Below are positions 49,501 to 59,282 of a stretch of 64,000 bases of DNA, piece after piece. The stretch is from positions 558,001 to 622,000 of the forward strand of contig JAQSEB010000201.1 in assembly GCA_030063045.1 (NCBI GenBank), in the 5' to 3' direction. The notes below the pieces were generated by a model that worked only from the letters and a program-made list of their open reading frames with translations, was not told the origin of the DNA and made no database searches. This stretch comes from Pratylenchus scribneri (Eukaryota > Nematoda > Chromadorea > Rhabditida > Pratylenchidae). The first letter of the stretch is position 1, and each line of letters begins with the position of its first letter. The translations under genes and the position numbers were made by a program.

Positions 49501-50055
49501 GGGGATAAAAAAGTGTTTTTTGGGGAAAAAAAGTTTTGGGGAAAAAAAGATTTTTTTGGAGAAAAAAAAGTTTTTTTTTGGGGAGAAAAAAGGTTATCAC
49601 TTTTGATAATTTATATAAATTATCTCTATATTAGTTTAGACATAATAAGTGATAAGATAATCGGCTAAAATTTAAATTAACCAAGAAATTGTGATTTTTG
49701 GATAAATTAATATTTTATATATTTTTATATTTTTTAGTTGCAATTTTTGGTAAAAATATTATAAATATGGATGAAAAGCATTGTGCAATTTGTTTGGCTG
49801 ATTTTGAAAATGATGACAAATTGGAACGACTTTATTGTGGAGTGCGTTAAATTTTAAAATATCATTAAAATAAAAAAATTTATAATTTACATGATAAAAT
49901 TAATTATATTTTAGCATTATTTCCATTGGGATTGTATGCAACATAACAGGCAAGAAATGATCTAAATTTAAAATATTATATTTATTTGCAGGAAATATAA
50001 TCATTTTAAATGTCCAATTTGTCGTGAAAATGTGATAACTTTATCAATGCCGTGA
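37520..50055 (+). CDS. Secreted modular-repeat protein with C-terminal RING-H2 finger
   Basis: Not a family I recognise. Twenty exons keep one frame and give 1,345 residues. Exon 1 (37520-37616) encodes a signal peptide (MKFFCIIFIIFYIPSCIS). Then come five modules, each of exons A (ECILEYILETRIVKTELF...EECF...YLSMEKLF), B (NCMLDFIVNSKLYKFGS...QWKW...PKPEETI...GFQ.LKKC) and C (EKIDAMKLLKYFNEEQLFF). Each module has four conserved cysteines, in ECIL, ECF, NCML and KKC. The last module has a divergent B (DNLQECLLNFLV) and one extra exon (48625-48705). The end is a RING-H2 finger, the E3 ubiquitin-ligase fold that binds two zincs. A exons are phase 1-1 and B+C pairs 1-1, so modules can be gained without breaking the frame. 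Large introns hold satellites and mobile elements. Confidence 0.85.
37681..39717 (+). other. Module 1 of the RING-repeat protein
   Basis: Exons A 37681-38013, B 39213-39492, C 39602-39717. The A exon is somewhat divergent (NRKINECFSMNEKALGKDGN). A 1.2-kb intron between A and B is filled by a satellite array. Confidence 0.85.
38270..39062. repeat. Satellite array 1 (intron A-B of module 1)
   Basis: Imperfect tandem copies of the ATTTAATTCCGCC...GTTTCC unit, often with an inserted CCGCCTATT block so that the period varies. Variants AACATTTAATTCCGCC and CCCAATTAATCCCGCC dominate. The left 80 bases are degenerate. It fills most of the intron. Confidence 0.9.
39894..41021 (+). other. Module 2 of the RING-repeat protein
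   Basis: Exons A 39894-40235, B 40502-40775, C 40912-41021. The A-B intron is short (266 bases) and free of satellite. A is the EECFWMNVEASD type, shared with module 4. Confidence 0.85.
41559..44852 (+). other. Module 3 of the RING-repeat protein (hybrid)
   Basis: Exons A 41559-41909, B 44343-44622, C 44743-44852. The A exon is of the terminal type (TPEIECILDYI, RIVQTEIFVEHL, as in module 5), but the B exon is of the DSLQNC type found in module 1. The intron before it also matches the intron before module 5. This marks a recombination or duplication junction. The A-B intron holds the longest satellite. Confidence 0.85.
42109..44158. repeat. Satellite array 2 (intron A-B of module 3)
   Basis: About 2 kb of a 24-base unit, CCGCCTGTTTCC then AAACATTTAATT, with CCGTCTG and ACATATAATT variants and, from about 43150, shortened copies that form a higher-order pattern. 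Since 24 is a multiple of 3, minus-strand frames up to 245 codons stay open (ETGGIKCL or WKQAELNV repeated). These are by-products of the repeat, not genes. Confidence 0.95.
45028..45976 (+). other. Module 4 of the RING-repeat protein
   Basis: Exons A 45028-45369, B 45473-45755, C 45867-45976. Short A-B intron (103 bases), no satellite. Closest to module 2 throughout. Confidence 0.85.
46428..47090. mobile_element. AGAG-ended element with ATATGCA arrays
   Basis: Begins AGAGTACGGATTTATATGCA and ends with the inverse (ATGCATTTCC, then ATCCGTACTCT). Blocks of ATATGCACxAAA and CCAAAATATGC fill both flanks of the core. AATCATTAAT (46418-46427) precedes it and AGTCATTAAT (47093-47102) follows two bases after it, so a target duplication of about 10 bp is likely. 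The homologous introns before module 3 (41022-41558) and before the third module of the second gene lack the insert. Non-coding. Confidence 0.8.
47163..48856 (+). other. Module 5 (terminal) of the RING-repeat protein
   Basis: Exons A 47163-47507, B 47550-47829, extra exon 48625-48705, C 48756-48856. Only 42 bases separate A and B. B is divergent (KFFTFGNIGLIENVI, GKPKEAIYEEGDDGFEALKK). The extra exon encodes a polar serine-rich stretch (SKDEPSSSTKNLEDYHQQ), and its insertion keeps the frame. A mobile element lies in the intron before B-C joining and another in the intron before A. Confidence 0.8.
48106..48390. mobile_element. AGAG-ended element with GCTCAAG/GTCAAG arrays
   Basis: Begins AGAGATTGGTAGACCTCAAG and ends CCAAGGTCTACCAATCTAT, inverted copies with one or two changes. 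In between are repeated GAGCTCAA, CCAGATCGAGTCAAGTTG and AGGCCAGCTCAAGCCCAGGT blocks. Flanks CAAAAATACC (48096-48105) and GAAAAATACT (48391-48400) match at 8 of 10 positions. It lies in the intron after exon B of module 5. Confidence 0.8.
48985..49590. mobile_element. Palindromic element with CCCCAAAAAACACTT blocks
   Basis: The left arm (about 48990-49165) has repeated CCCCAAAAAACACTTTTTTA blocks; the right arm (about 49395-49590) is its inverse (TAAAAAAGTGTTTTTTGGGG). The inner parts also pair: ATAAACCCAAAAGTGAAAAT against ATTTTCACTTTTGGGTTTAT. It lies in the intron before the RING exons. Non-coding. Confidence 0.8.
49738..50055 (+). other. RING-H2 finger exons of the RING-repeat protein
   Basis: Three exons: 49738-49841, 49915-49949, 49992-50055. 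Zinc ligands in order: C and C of HCAICLADF, C and H of LYCGH, H and C of FHWDC, C and C of KCPIC, the C3-H2-C3 RING-H2 pattern, followed by RENVITLSMP and the stop. The intron after 49949 has a GC donor (AG followed by GCAAGA). Confidence 0.9.
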
Positions 50056-50340
50056 AAAAATTATATTTGAAATTGGAAAGAAGGAAATTTTTACCAAAAA
50101 TTGATTTATCAGTCAGCTAGCTTTTTTTGGCATAAATATTCCATATTTAAAGAACTACAAAATGTAACCTTGGCTTTATTTTCTATTAAAAGTCCATAGT
50201 TTTAAATAATTTATGCATATCATTTTTATTTTTCCTATGATTTGGCTTATTATTAAAATTTAAAAAATTCGTATGAAAATTTTTCAATTGCAAAAATGGT
50301 ATATTTCTATCCAATTTTATCAATTTTGGTCTCTATCAGA

Positions 50341-50461
50341 GATTGGTAGACCCAGGATTATTCTAACTTGACTTGATCCTTGACTTGACCTGGGCTTAGG
50401 TCAAGTCAAGGTCAAGCAATTTCCTTGACCTTTTGCTTGACCTCAAGTTCCAACTTGACCT
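50341..50461. repeat. Solo end of the GGTAGACC/CTTGACC element family
   Basis: Starts AGAGATTGGTAGACCCAGG, the same end as the element at 48106, followed by many CTTGACC and GGTCAAG copies. No opposite end was found. Confidence 0.6.
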
Positions 50462-50579
50462 TTTAAAATTCGCCATTTTCAAGGTGTAAAATCATTTTTA
50501 TTTAAAAAAAATATGCATTAAAAAATAAAATTGTGATCATAAAATTATTCTGAAAAGAAATATTTATTGTTTAAATGTA

Positions 50580-50840
50580 TAAATAATTTTTGGTTCAATA
50601 ATTCAAAACGGTTTAATTGTGAGTTGTATTTGAGGGTAGATGTTAGGGTTCTAAAAGAGAAAGGCTTACAGCTGTCTGAAAATGAAATCCTATAAATAAA
50701 ATCGACCATGACGAATCGAATGAGCCTAATGCTCTAGTCTGTACGGTTCCTAGAAGCCGAGATTTCCAAAATTATCCAACCCATCACTTGGATTATTCCG
50801 GAATTAATCAATTTCCAATATTCGCTGCAACGAATATATT
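50580..50840. repeat. Degenerate inverted-repeat element related to 11445 and 36569
   Basis: Shares TCCTAGAAGCCGAGATTTCC, AAATCGACCATGACG and a palindromic right end (TGGATTATTCCGGAATTAAT) with the two other elements. Edges uncertain. Confidence 0.45.
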
Positions 50841-51059
50841 AATCAGAGGAGGGTGGCTCTAACCTACTGTTGGGACTTAGAACATATAGTAAGCATCCAA
50901 GAATAAATGAGCCCAACTTGGTGAATAATTAAGGGAAATTCAAGCCCTTATCCAGGAATTATACATGGATGGATGATGGAATATGGGCTAGGGTGGATTT
51001 TTCAATGACTTTGGTAATTTTTTTCTGCCTTGGAGAGCTGAATTTTATGGAAAAAAGGT

Positions 51060-51680
51060 ATAAGGAGCAAAAATTTGCATTTTAAAAGAGACCCGGACTG
51101 AGCAAATTTTGCAAAAATGGCCCCCGATAAGGAGAAAATTTGGTCAAAAATGGCCCCGCAGAGAAAAATTTCTTCCTATTTGGGAGGGAGAGGAGGATTT
51201 TTCATCATATACTAGATTATCCGCGTAATGGATGGGGAAATTCTCCCTTAACCCCCATTAACCCTTCTGAATTCTGAATCAAGATTGGATATGGGAGTGT
51301 ACGGTCTACGGTGTGACGTGTTACTTTGGATTTGCTAAAAATCTGCCCCGAGAAACAGGATAACCATTTCTGATGAGGGGAAATATACAATTTAAATGCT
51401 TCTGATTCTGACAATCCCGTGAAAATTTTGCCTTATGGAGTAATTTTAGCTAAAATTTTCTCTAGCGGGGCTATTTTTGATTAATTTTCCTCCCACCCTA
51501 CCAATTTGGCTTAAAATTTTATCTTCTGATATGATTTTAAGTAAAAATTCCTTTTATCGAGTAATTTTAAATTTTTTCTCAAACGGGAAATTTTTGTTTA
51601 AATTTTCTCCCTATCTGGTTCATTCATGATCAAAAAATTTACCTTATTAGGCAGTTTTGATTCTGTTTTTCCATGACTGG
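51060..51680. repeat. Degenerate GGCCATTTTTG tandem repeats
   Basis: About a dozen loosely similar copies of a roughly 35-base unit combining AAAAATGGCCCC (or its inverse) with GGGAAAATTTTT. Orientation switches within the stretch. Similar runs occur at 31440-31740 and 57410-57560. Confidence 0.5.
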
Positions 51681-52390
51681 CCATTTTTCTTTATAATTTT
51701 TCGCTATGTTAAGAAGATTTAGAAATTGAAGAATAAAAAGATATTGGAGATGATATTTTAATTATTTTTGTTTGATTTTTTTGAAATTTTATGAAAAATC
51801 AAATTTTAAAAATTTTTAAGACCATTTTTCATAAAAATGAAAAACTATAAAACCGAAATAGCAAACCGAGATTGACAAATAGGGAAAACTGAAATTTGGA
51901 AACCTCGGTTTAAAACTGATTGTGAGCAACTCAACTTCCTCCTAATCAAATGATCATCCAAATTTCATGTTATTATAATAATATGTTGATAATTCTCTTT
52001 CTAGTCAATACATTATTTGATTAATGGGAATTACAATTTGGAATAATTTAAAATAAAATTATTTTGTTATATAATTAAAATATGCTGTATGACCGCGTCA
52101 TAAAATTCATTGAATGCGTTTCTTCAAACTTCAATAAAACATTGTTTAACCGTGAGAATTACCAACAATTCAAACAATTACAACAATTGGCTTAATTCAT
52201 TATCTGTTGGAAAATGTTGGACAATAAGACAATAATGCGACAATAAATAGGAATGTAAAATAATTCCGAAAAATAAAGAGAAAAAAAAAATAGAATGCGT
52301 TATATCATTTAACAAAGAAAAACCGAGAGGAAATGAACCAATGAAAAATGCCGATTTCATGAAAGGAAAAAAATAGTTTTTTTTTAGCTG

Positions 52391-55300
52391 TTAATGTTTC
52401 TCATTTTGCCATTGCTTTTCTTTGCAAATTTCCCTGCGAACTTTTGATACAGCCTCAAAGAATAAATTCATCTTTTTTTGTGGATTCTTTTGGGCTAATT
52501 CCTCTTTTGGTGCGATTATTTTATTAAATTTTTCCATGGCTCGAGGCACAATTTCCAGCAATTCCGCATACATTAACGCGTAGAATAATCCTTTAATAGA
52601 ATATCTTTCCAGCAATATTTGTTTGGTATTGTCCATATAGCTTATTCCCACACAAAAGATGCGTAAATGCAATTGGGTGAGCAATTCATTTTTCTTCTGT
52701 TCTTCCATTTGAGTATTCTTCCCTTCTAAAATATGACTAAAAATAAAAAATTTTAATAGTTGCCAATCACTGATGTGGATCTCGTAATCGTACTTCGTAC
52801 TCGTATATTTCTTACTCGTAAAAATGATTACGAAAATACGAGGAAGAATATGAATGAAAAATTTGGCGATAATTTTTCGGTACGAAATACGCGGTACGAG
52901 ATGATTTTTGCTCGTACTTAGTTGTTCGTACTCGTACCGTACTCGTACTACGCAGGTACGAGGGGAAAAATGGGCGGTACGCAAGTACGAGGACGAATAC
53001 AAAAAAATTCCCAAGTCAATCATGTGCCAATTTTGGCAACAAATTTATATTCTTTTGTCAATAAAATCACATTTATTTTTTCAATAAACTAATAATGGTT
53101 TAAGCCATTTTGACCAGGCAAACCATTTAGAATTTTTATCTACTCAATGAAAAGCGTTAGATTATAAAAATTTTTTCAGTTTTTATCCAAAACAAGATTA
53201 ACTAAACCACATGACGTTTCACGTTTTTGATTTAAGATTTCTTTAGTTTCAGCGAAATGTCTTAATAAACTCTACATCAATAATTTAACAGGTGAAAATT
53301 TTTTGATTTTATCGACAAGATAATTTAAATTTCTCGAAAAAAAAGTTTTTCTCATTTTTATTTCATCAGCAATGACCCTGGAAAAAAAAATATATTTTTT
53401 TTTATCTCTTTTTATATTGTATTTTGTATATAACTTTAGAATAAATTTTTGTTCGTCATTCATTTCATTTCTTAGAGAATACTCTAAAATAAAATGAATA
53501 TTTTTTTAAAAAATAATTGAAAAAATAAAGTATATAAATTCATTTAATTTTTTTTTACTATGCCTTTTTAAAAAAATAAAAAAATACCTTAATGTTTTCT
53601 CCAAAATTTTCTTGCCTATTTTAATTCTAATCTTCTCCCTATCATCCCCATCCTCGAGATCGGATACATCAAAATGTTTTTCGGCCAAATATTTCAGCAT
53701 ATAGAATTTTAGGCGATTGTACCATTTTTCATATTTATATTTAATGTCATTTTTAAATATGTAATAGTAAATTGTGTCATCTTTTCTGATTGCTCCCAAA
53801 TTGTTTCGCAATTTTATATTGGGTATCTTATGGTGATGAAAATTAAATATTTCTAAAATAAAATACAACAAACCTGGCTTACTGCTCTTTTATACTGGCT
53901 TGCAATGAAAATTTTATCACCTTTCAAAAGATTTACTTTTATTCTCAATAAAATTTGACTCATCGAAATTGTTAGATAGTATTTATAATCTTTCGGTTTT
54001 ATTTGCTCAACAATGTTCACCATTATTTTGGGTAACACTTCCAATAGAGCCAATAAATTGAAAATTTTTGGTAATTTTTCCGGGAAATATGGATCTTTTC
54101 GCAATTGCGCGTATTCCTCTTCCAAGTTTCCCTTCCTCTCTTTTTCGTTTTTAATCATTTCATTCACAAATTGCTCTTTTGTATTGTAATAAAATAAAAG
54201 TTGAGCACTGTCAATGCCAGTGATTTCCTAAAAGATAATATTTTTAATTCTAAAACTTTAAGTAAAAAAAATTACCACATTTTGTGGGATGATCAAATTC
54301 AGGAAAATTCGAATTTCTTTTTCAAGGGCACATTTGTTTTCCGTCAAAATGGCGTATAATGGATGTTGCTCGACTTTTACTTTTGATATTGTCGCTCTAT
54401 GCATTTTATCAAAGTCAATTTTATGTTTATCATCCATAGAATAAGCAAAAATGCAGTCAACGATGAATCCAAATTTGAATAAATATTTTTGCCTGAGTCT
54501 CAATTCATCTACATTTTCTTCTGCCCAAATTGCTTTCAAATCATTTTGAATTTCATTTTGCGTGTCAACATAAAATAAAACATTTTCATCTAATTTAATT
54601 TAACTTTTCGAAATTGATTATTTTATAAATAATTAAGGGTACGCGACGGTTTTGGCGGGCCGGTTTGTGGAGAACTAGTTTTTGCTTTATAACTCATCAC
54701 AAACTGAACCATTTCGAATGTTTTTATGTGCATTTGATAGAACAATCCATTATCTATCGAATGATATAAAAAATAATATTATAATATATTAAATAGGAAA
54801 AGTTATGAGTTATTGAATAAAAGTGGGCAAAATGTTGTCAATTTTGAAGGTTTTTGATTTTTAAAAAATGCAAAAATATGTTTATAATTTGTTTTTATAT
54901 AGGCTGATAGATAGAATTTTTTGCTTTATTCAATGATATAAAAAATATTCTAAAATATTCATTAGGCGCTGAGCTATTAGTTTTCGCCACAAAACAGCCG
55001 CGCCACAAACCGTCCCACTCCGATAATTAATTTTCTTTTATCCAGCCAGCATATTTTCCTTTTTAACAGAAATTTATCTCTTTAATTTACTCACATTTTT
55101 GATTGCGCAAATTAATAAAAACAAAGCTGTATTGGGATATTTGATCTTTATGAAGTGTTTCTTCTCTTCCGATGTTAATTCTCTTTCTGTTTTTGCCGTA
55201 TTTTCTCCCTTAAATTTAAAATCAAATGAAGACGAAATGTATTCGAGAGGAATTTAAGGCGGGGAGATAGAAAAAGAAGAATGTTGAAAGAATTTGAAAA

Positions 55301-55957
55301 AATGACTCATTTTGATTTTAAACACGAGAAAAAGCCATTTTCCTCAGTCTTCATTTTTTTTCTTAACCAATTTCACCATTTTCATTCGTCATGGAATAAA
55401 CTAAGAAAATCATCTCTTGCCTATTTTATTTCTCCTGAATTTCTCCTACATTTTTATGTTAGGAATTTGGCCAAAGAGACTTGGAAAATTTTAAATGATT
55501 GCAAAAGAGGCTGAAGAGAGCCTAAAAAGGAATTGGATTGGATTTGAGGATTAATTAAGAGAATTTAGGAATTTGGAATTTGGATTGGTGGAAGATTGGG
55601 AAGTTTATTCATTTTATCCCTACTTGTTCATTTTCTAAATCGCAATTCACATTGCTGAATTGTAAGGCAATTCACAGAGAAGTGAATTGCAAAAATGGAA
55701 AATTTTCCGCAAAATTTTCTACAAATGGTACTTTTTGTTTACCTGCTGAATTACAAATTTTTGAAAATCCCCTGCAAAATTGGACATTCTCTCATGGAAT
55801 GGCAATTCATCAATAATGTTGGGGGATTTCAATACTTCTTCTGGATCATCCACAATAGCCGGATGAGCAAATAATTTAGGGCCGCGAATAGCTAACAAAT
55901 CGTATAATTCAAAAATTTTGGCCAATTTCGGATTTGCTTTAAAATCCATTCGTGACA
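52391..55957 (-). CDS. Orphan multi-exon protein gene
   Basis: No family recognised. Likely minus-strand exons: 55957-55743 (IFELYDLLAIRGPKLFAHPA), 55208-55095 (ELTSEEKKHFIKIKYPN), 54589-54276 (YLFKFGFIVDCIFAYSMDD), 54227-53874 (KLPKIFNLLALLEVLPKIMV), about 53852-53588 (KWYNRLKFYMLKYLAEKHFD), about 53488-53437, about 53380-53281, and 52736-52391 (IFCVGISYMDNTKQILLERY, stop). It is rich in lysine, glutamate and leucine, so probably helical. Two exons share a motif (VLFYVDTQNEIQNDLK and LLFYYNTKEQFVNEMIK), hinting at an internal repeat. Several junctions are one base out of frame with the obvious splice sites, so edges are approximate or the gene is decaying. An exon with a signal-like start (MWMTILCFFTIFCKYASLM) at 56821 on the same strand may be its first. 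Two mobile elements lie in introns. Confidence 0.55.
52771..53014. mobile_element. Element made of TACGAG/CTCGTA arrays
   Basis: Dense copies of CGTACTCGTA and its inverse TACGAGTACG in an intron of the orphan gene. Flanks GCCAATCAC (52762-52770) and GTCAATCAT (53015-53023) agree at 7 of 9 positions. Terminal repeats are weak, so the edges rest on the flanks. Confidence 0.55.
54637..55022. mobile_element. Inverted-repeat element with GACGGTTTGTGG ends
   Basis: Left end GGGTACGCGACGGTTTTGGC and the inverse of the right end (CGGAGTGGGACGGTTTGTGG) align. Exact 8-base flanks ATAATTAA lie on both sides (54629-54636, 55023-55030). The core holds two related halves. An 8-base duplication fits hAT-type or Mutator-like elements. 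It lies in an intron of the orphan gene. Confidence 0.65.
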
Positions 55958-56279
55958 CTGAAATTGGTACATTTTATAGGTTAAATATGTAGGCTATTAT
56001 TCAAAATAAAAGTTCTATATAGTACCCCGATATGCAGAGTAAGACTAGCCGGTTATATTTGGATGTGAGGGATAAAAATTTAGCGAAATTTTTTCAGGAA
56101 AAAATTCGCTTCTTTTAATTTGTATTTGATTTTCTAAAAAAGTAGCTGACTAATGCATACTAAAATCAGATATTCTATTCTTACATTCTTACTATCAGTA
56201 GGTATTTTTAATTATATTTTTGGACAAAAAGATATAAAACTGTCCAAATTTTCTTGGGATTTTATAGGAAAAAAAACTA

Positions 56280-56668
56280 ATATGAACCTTTCCGTCTCAC
56301 CACTCCCCTTTCCATGATTTTGATGAGCTACAGCTTGCAATACCATTAACCAATTTAAATGAACTAAAGTGCATTATAGCCCTAATCATTGACTATTAAT
56401 TGATATATATTGCTTATCCAAAAATGTAAAGTTTTGGCCAAGTTGTGGCTAGAAATTTTGAAAAGTCGTCTTTATTTTGTATTTATGGATATAATAGCAA
56501 AATCATTATAATTTTGAATAAATAGGTATATACATATTGTTCTAAGATGAAATAAAACATTTTGATTGGTTATTTTTATTTGACTATTGAGCTATGGTTC
56601 GTCAAAATCTCTTAGACAGAAATGGCTCTGATGGAAATGGCGGTAACCGTTCTAAATGTCCCCGAGAT
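56280..56668. mobile_element. Inverted-repeat element related to that at 3987
   Basis: GATTTTGATGAGCTACAGC at the left pairs with the inverse of GCTATGGTTCGTCAAAATC at the right, and the similarity continues outward. Text such as ACCAATTTAAATGA and AGTGCATTATAGCCC is shared with the copy inside the nuclear receptor gene. Confidence 0.6.
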
Positions 56669-57025
56669 CAAATTGATGTGCCTGTTTACACCAATTATTC
56701 CAATCCAACCTTCATAGCGGCCTATTCCAAGTTTTTGTCCACTGCTATTGCCTGTACCGATTTCCATCAAACTTGCATATTTACAAAAAATTGTGAAGAA
56801 ACATAAAATTGTCATCCACATTAAAATTTCTTTGAAAATGCAAAATTAAATGAAGAAAAATGAAAAGCCTACTTATTCGATGAAGACTTTGTATTGGGAG
56901 ACAATTAAGAAGATTTGAAATGTTCTAATGAGGACAAAGAGATAAGCTCTGGCGTATTTTATTGGTCCGGACTCCGTATTTGCCCACTTTCGGCTGGCAA
57001 TTAATACTTGCAGTCGCAATTCAAA

Positions 57026-57210
57026 TGTACCCATTCTATGCCAAAAATATGTTGATCACTCTATTTCTGTGTATATAAAATGAGCCCATTTTATGTCTAA
57101 AATATTTTGATCACTCCCTTCCTATTTTCCAAAAATGAACCCATTTTATGCCAAAAATATGTTGATCATTCCCTTTCTATGTATATAAAATTAACCCATT
57201 TTATTTTAAA
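57026..57210. repeat. Three-copy tandem repeat
   Basis: Three imperfect copies of a unit containing CCATTTTATGCCAAAAATA, GTTGATCA and TATGTATATAAAAT, about 58 bases each. Confidence 0.65.
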
Positions 57211-57765
57211 ATGATTCATTTATTTCTGTATATTTCCCTCTTTTAATTTTATACAAATCCTTTTTGTGATAATTAAATATTATTTCGATAAAAATTCAAA
57301 TAATTTTAAAATTCGACATAATTGATTAATCTAAATTAATGTGTACCCGGCAGTGAACAATTCAATAAAAGTACATTCTTCCTTTATCTGCTCAGCAATC
57401 TCAATGGTCATTCAATTTTTTCGCTGCGCGGCTATTTTTGACTCAAATTTTTCGCTGAGCGGCCATTTTTGGCTCAAATTTTTCGCTACGATACTATTTT
57501 TGGGTTTAATTTTCGCTTGCGGCTAATTCAGACTAAAAATTTTCCCCTTCGTTGTCATTTTTGAGAATTAAAATTTTTTAAAGAAAGTGAAAAAAATGTT
57601 TTTAAATGTATTTATATCAAATTTTAAGCTTTTAGAAAATGCCATATTTTTTGCCATATTTTTGAAAAATTTTGCCATATTTTTTCCATATTTTTCAAGG
57701 TTTATGCCATATTTTTGGTTAGATGAATCGGTCACCTTGATAGGGAATAGCTTTTTTCATATAAA

Positions 57766-57945
57766 TTACGGCTGATTTTTTGGTTTGTTAACAATGTGGA
57801 ATGGGGAATCAGACTCGTGAGATTGGGATTGGCAAAAAGACATGAATAAGGGGATGTGGGGAGGGCTCCGAAATCCAAGGTGTATGAGGGACGTGCAATT
57901 CTGCCAGTTTGGCCAAATAATAATATAGGGACCAGAAAGAATTAA
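57766..57945. repeat. Upstream unit of the RING-repeat family, copy 3
   Basis: Shares TTACGGCTGATTTTTT, CAGACTCGTGAGATTGGG and GTGCAATTCTGCCAGTTTGG with the pair at 35907-36280. Confidence 0.65.
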
Positions 57946-58727
57946 AAGAAGATTATGAAATGTCAATCTTCATTCATTTATTAGATTATCCAAGATGGAT
58001 TCTCCATTCACATTTCACATAATCCAAGGAGGCAAAGAATTCCCTATTCATTCATATATTTTTTTTTATTAAAATTATAAAAAATAAAATGATCAAAGTT
58101 TTAGAATGGCTTTAATTAACATTAGACGGAATATGGCCATTTATGATGATTTTTGAAATATTTTACGCATAAAACACAAAAATTAAAAGTTACGATTGCA
58201 CAAATAGTTCCAACACATTCCTGCGAGAATAAATGACCATAACTTTTGTAGTTTTGAGTTTTATGAGAAAACGATGACAGATTTGCACTCTGCCCATTGA
58301 GACGCGTCGATTTAACTATAACTTGACCAAAAAAAAAATTTCAAAAAATTTTTCGTGTTCAAACCCGTAAGGGAGGACGGGGGACCCTTCACTTTTGCGA
58401 TTTTCATGATTTCATAACTTTTTTATTTTTTGGGTTTTATGCGAAACAAATAACATTTTCGTTACCAGCTCGACAAGACGCGTCGATTGGTATATCATTT
58501 CCGAAAAAAATTTTTTGAAAAAATGTTGACCCAAAAATAGATTACAAATTTGATAAGTACTTGTTTTAAAATTGCTCACATCAGATTTTTCGGAATTAAT
58601 TTGGTGAAACACAAAACAGGCGAATTATTTTTTGTGACGCACATCTCTTTTACGTTAAAATTGCGATTTATTGCACATTCCTTGCCCAATTGCAATTGCC
58701 CATTCACCCGCTTTTGTTTTTGCAAAT

Positions 58728-58945
58728 AAAATGTATAGCTGATCTTTTTGGTTTATAAAGTGAATATAGAAGAAAGGCATTGTTGGGAAGGCGCAATTGG
58801 AATTGGAAGAAGACTCGTGAGAATGGGATTGGCAAAAGAAAATGAATAAGGAATAGAGGTGATGACCCAAACCCAAACCCAAAAAGTGTGTGAGGGAAGC
58901 CCACTTCTGCCAATTAGGACAAATAATATAGAGGGAAAATAAGAA
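58728..58945. repeat. Upstream unit of the RING-repeat family, copy 4
   Basis: Shares GCTGATCTTTTTGGTTTATA, AGACTCGTGAGAATGGG and CCCAAAAAGTGTGTGAGGG with the other copies. It is the copy nearest the second start codon. Confidence 0.6.
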
Positions 58946-59282
58946 TGTAATCGAGAAAAAATTTTATATGTAAAAGAGAAATGATGAAACCAACCTTCAT
59001 TCATTTGTTCGATTATTCGAGATGGATTCTCATAATCGAAGAGAATTCCCTATTTATTATATTTAAAAATATATTAAAATTATAAAAATTAAACTAACAA
59101 AACCTAGAAATGTCTTTAATTAAACTTATTCGGAATGCAGTCATTTTATGATTTTTTTCCATTTAAACATATTAATTTTAATTCCATTTATTTCCTTATC
59201 CTTATATAGGATCGTCGATAATAAATTTCCTTTTTCTCAATTTTTATTTTCAGTAAAAATTAAATTTAAAAAAAAAAAAACT

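Larger units (their letters stand above)
50056..52390. other. Spacer after the RING-repeat gene, made of old repeats
   Basis: Contains a solo AGAGATTGGTAGACC end with CTTGACC arrays (50341-50461), a relative of the 36569 element (about 50580-50840), and a stretch (51060-51680) of degenerate copies of a motif like AAAAATGGCCCC then GAGAAAATTT in both orientations. No gene could be supported; it should include the 3' ends of both flanking genes. Confidence 0.5.
56822..59282. other. Upstream region of the second RING-repeat gene
   Basis: No gene recognised. It contains a tandem repeat at 57026-57210 (unit about 58 bases with ATGCCAAAAATATGTTGATC), GGCCATTTTTGG-type repeats at 57410-57560, upstream-unit copies at 57766-57945 and 58728-58945, and a block beginning CTTCATTCATTTGTTCGA in two copies (57965-58155 and 58993-59160) that matches 36317-36480 before the first gene. 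GACGCGTCGATT-type motifs are at about 58300 and 58480. Confidence 0.55.
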
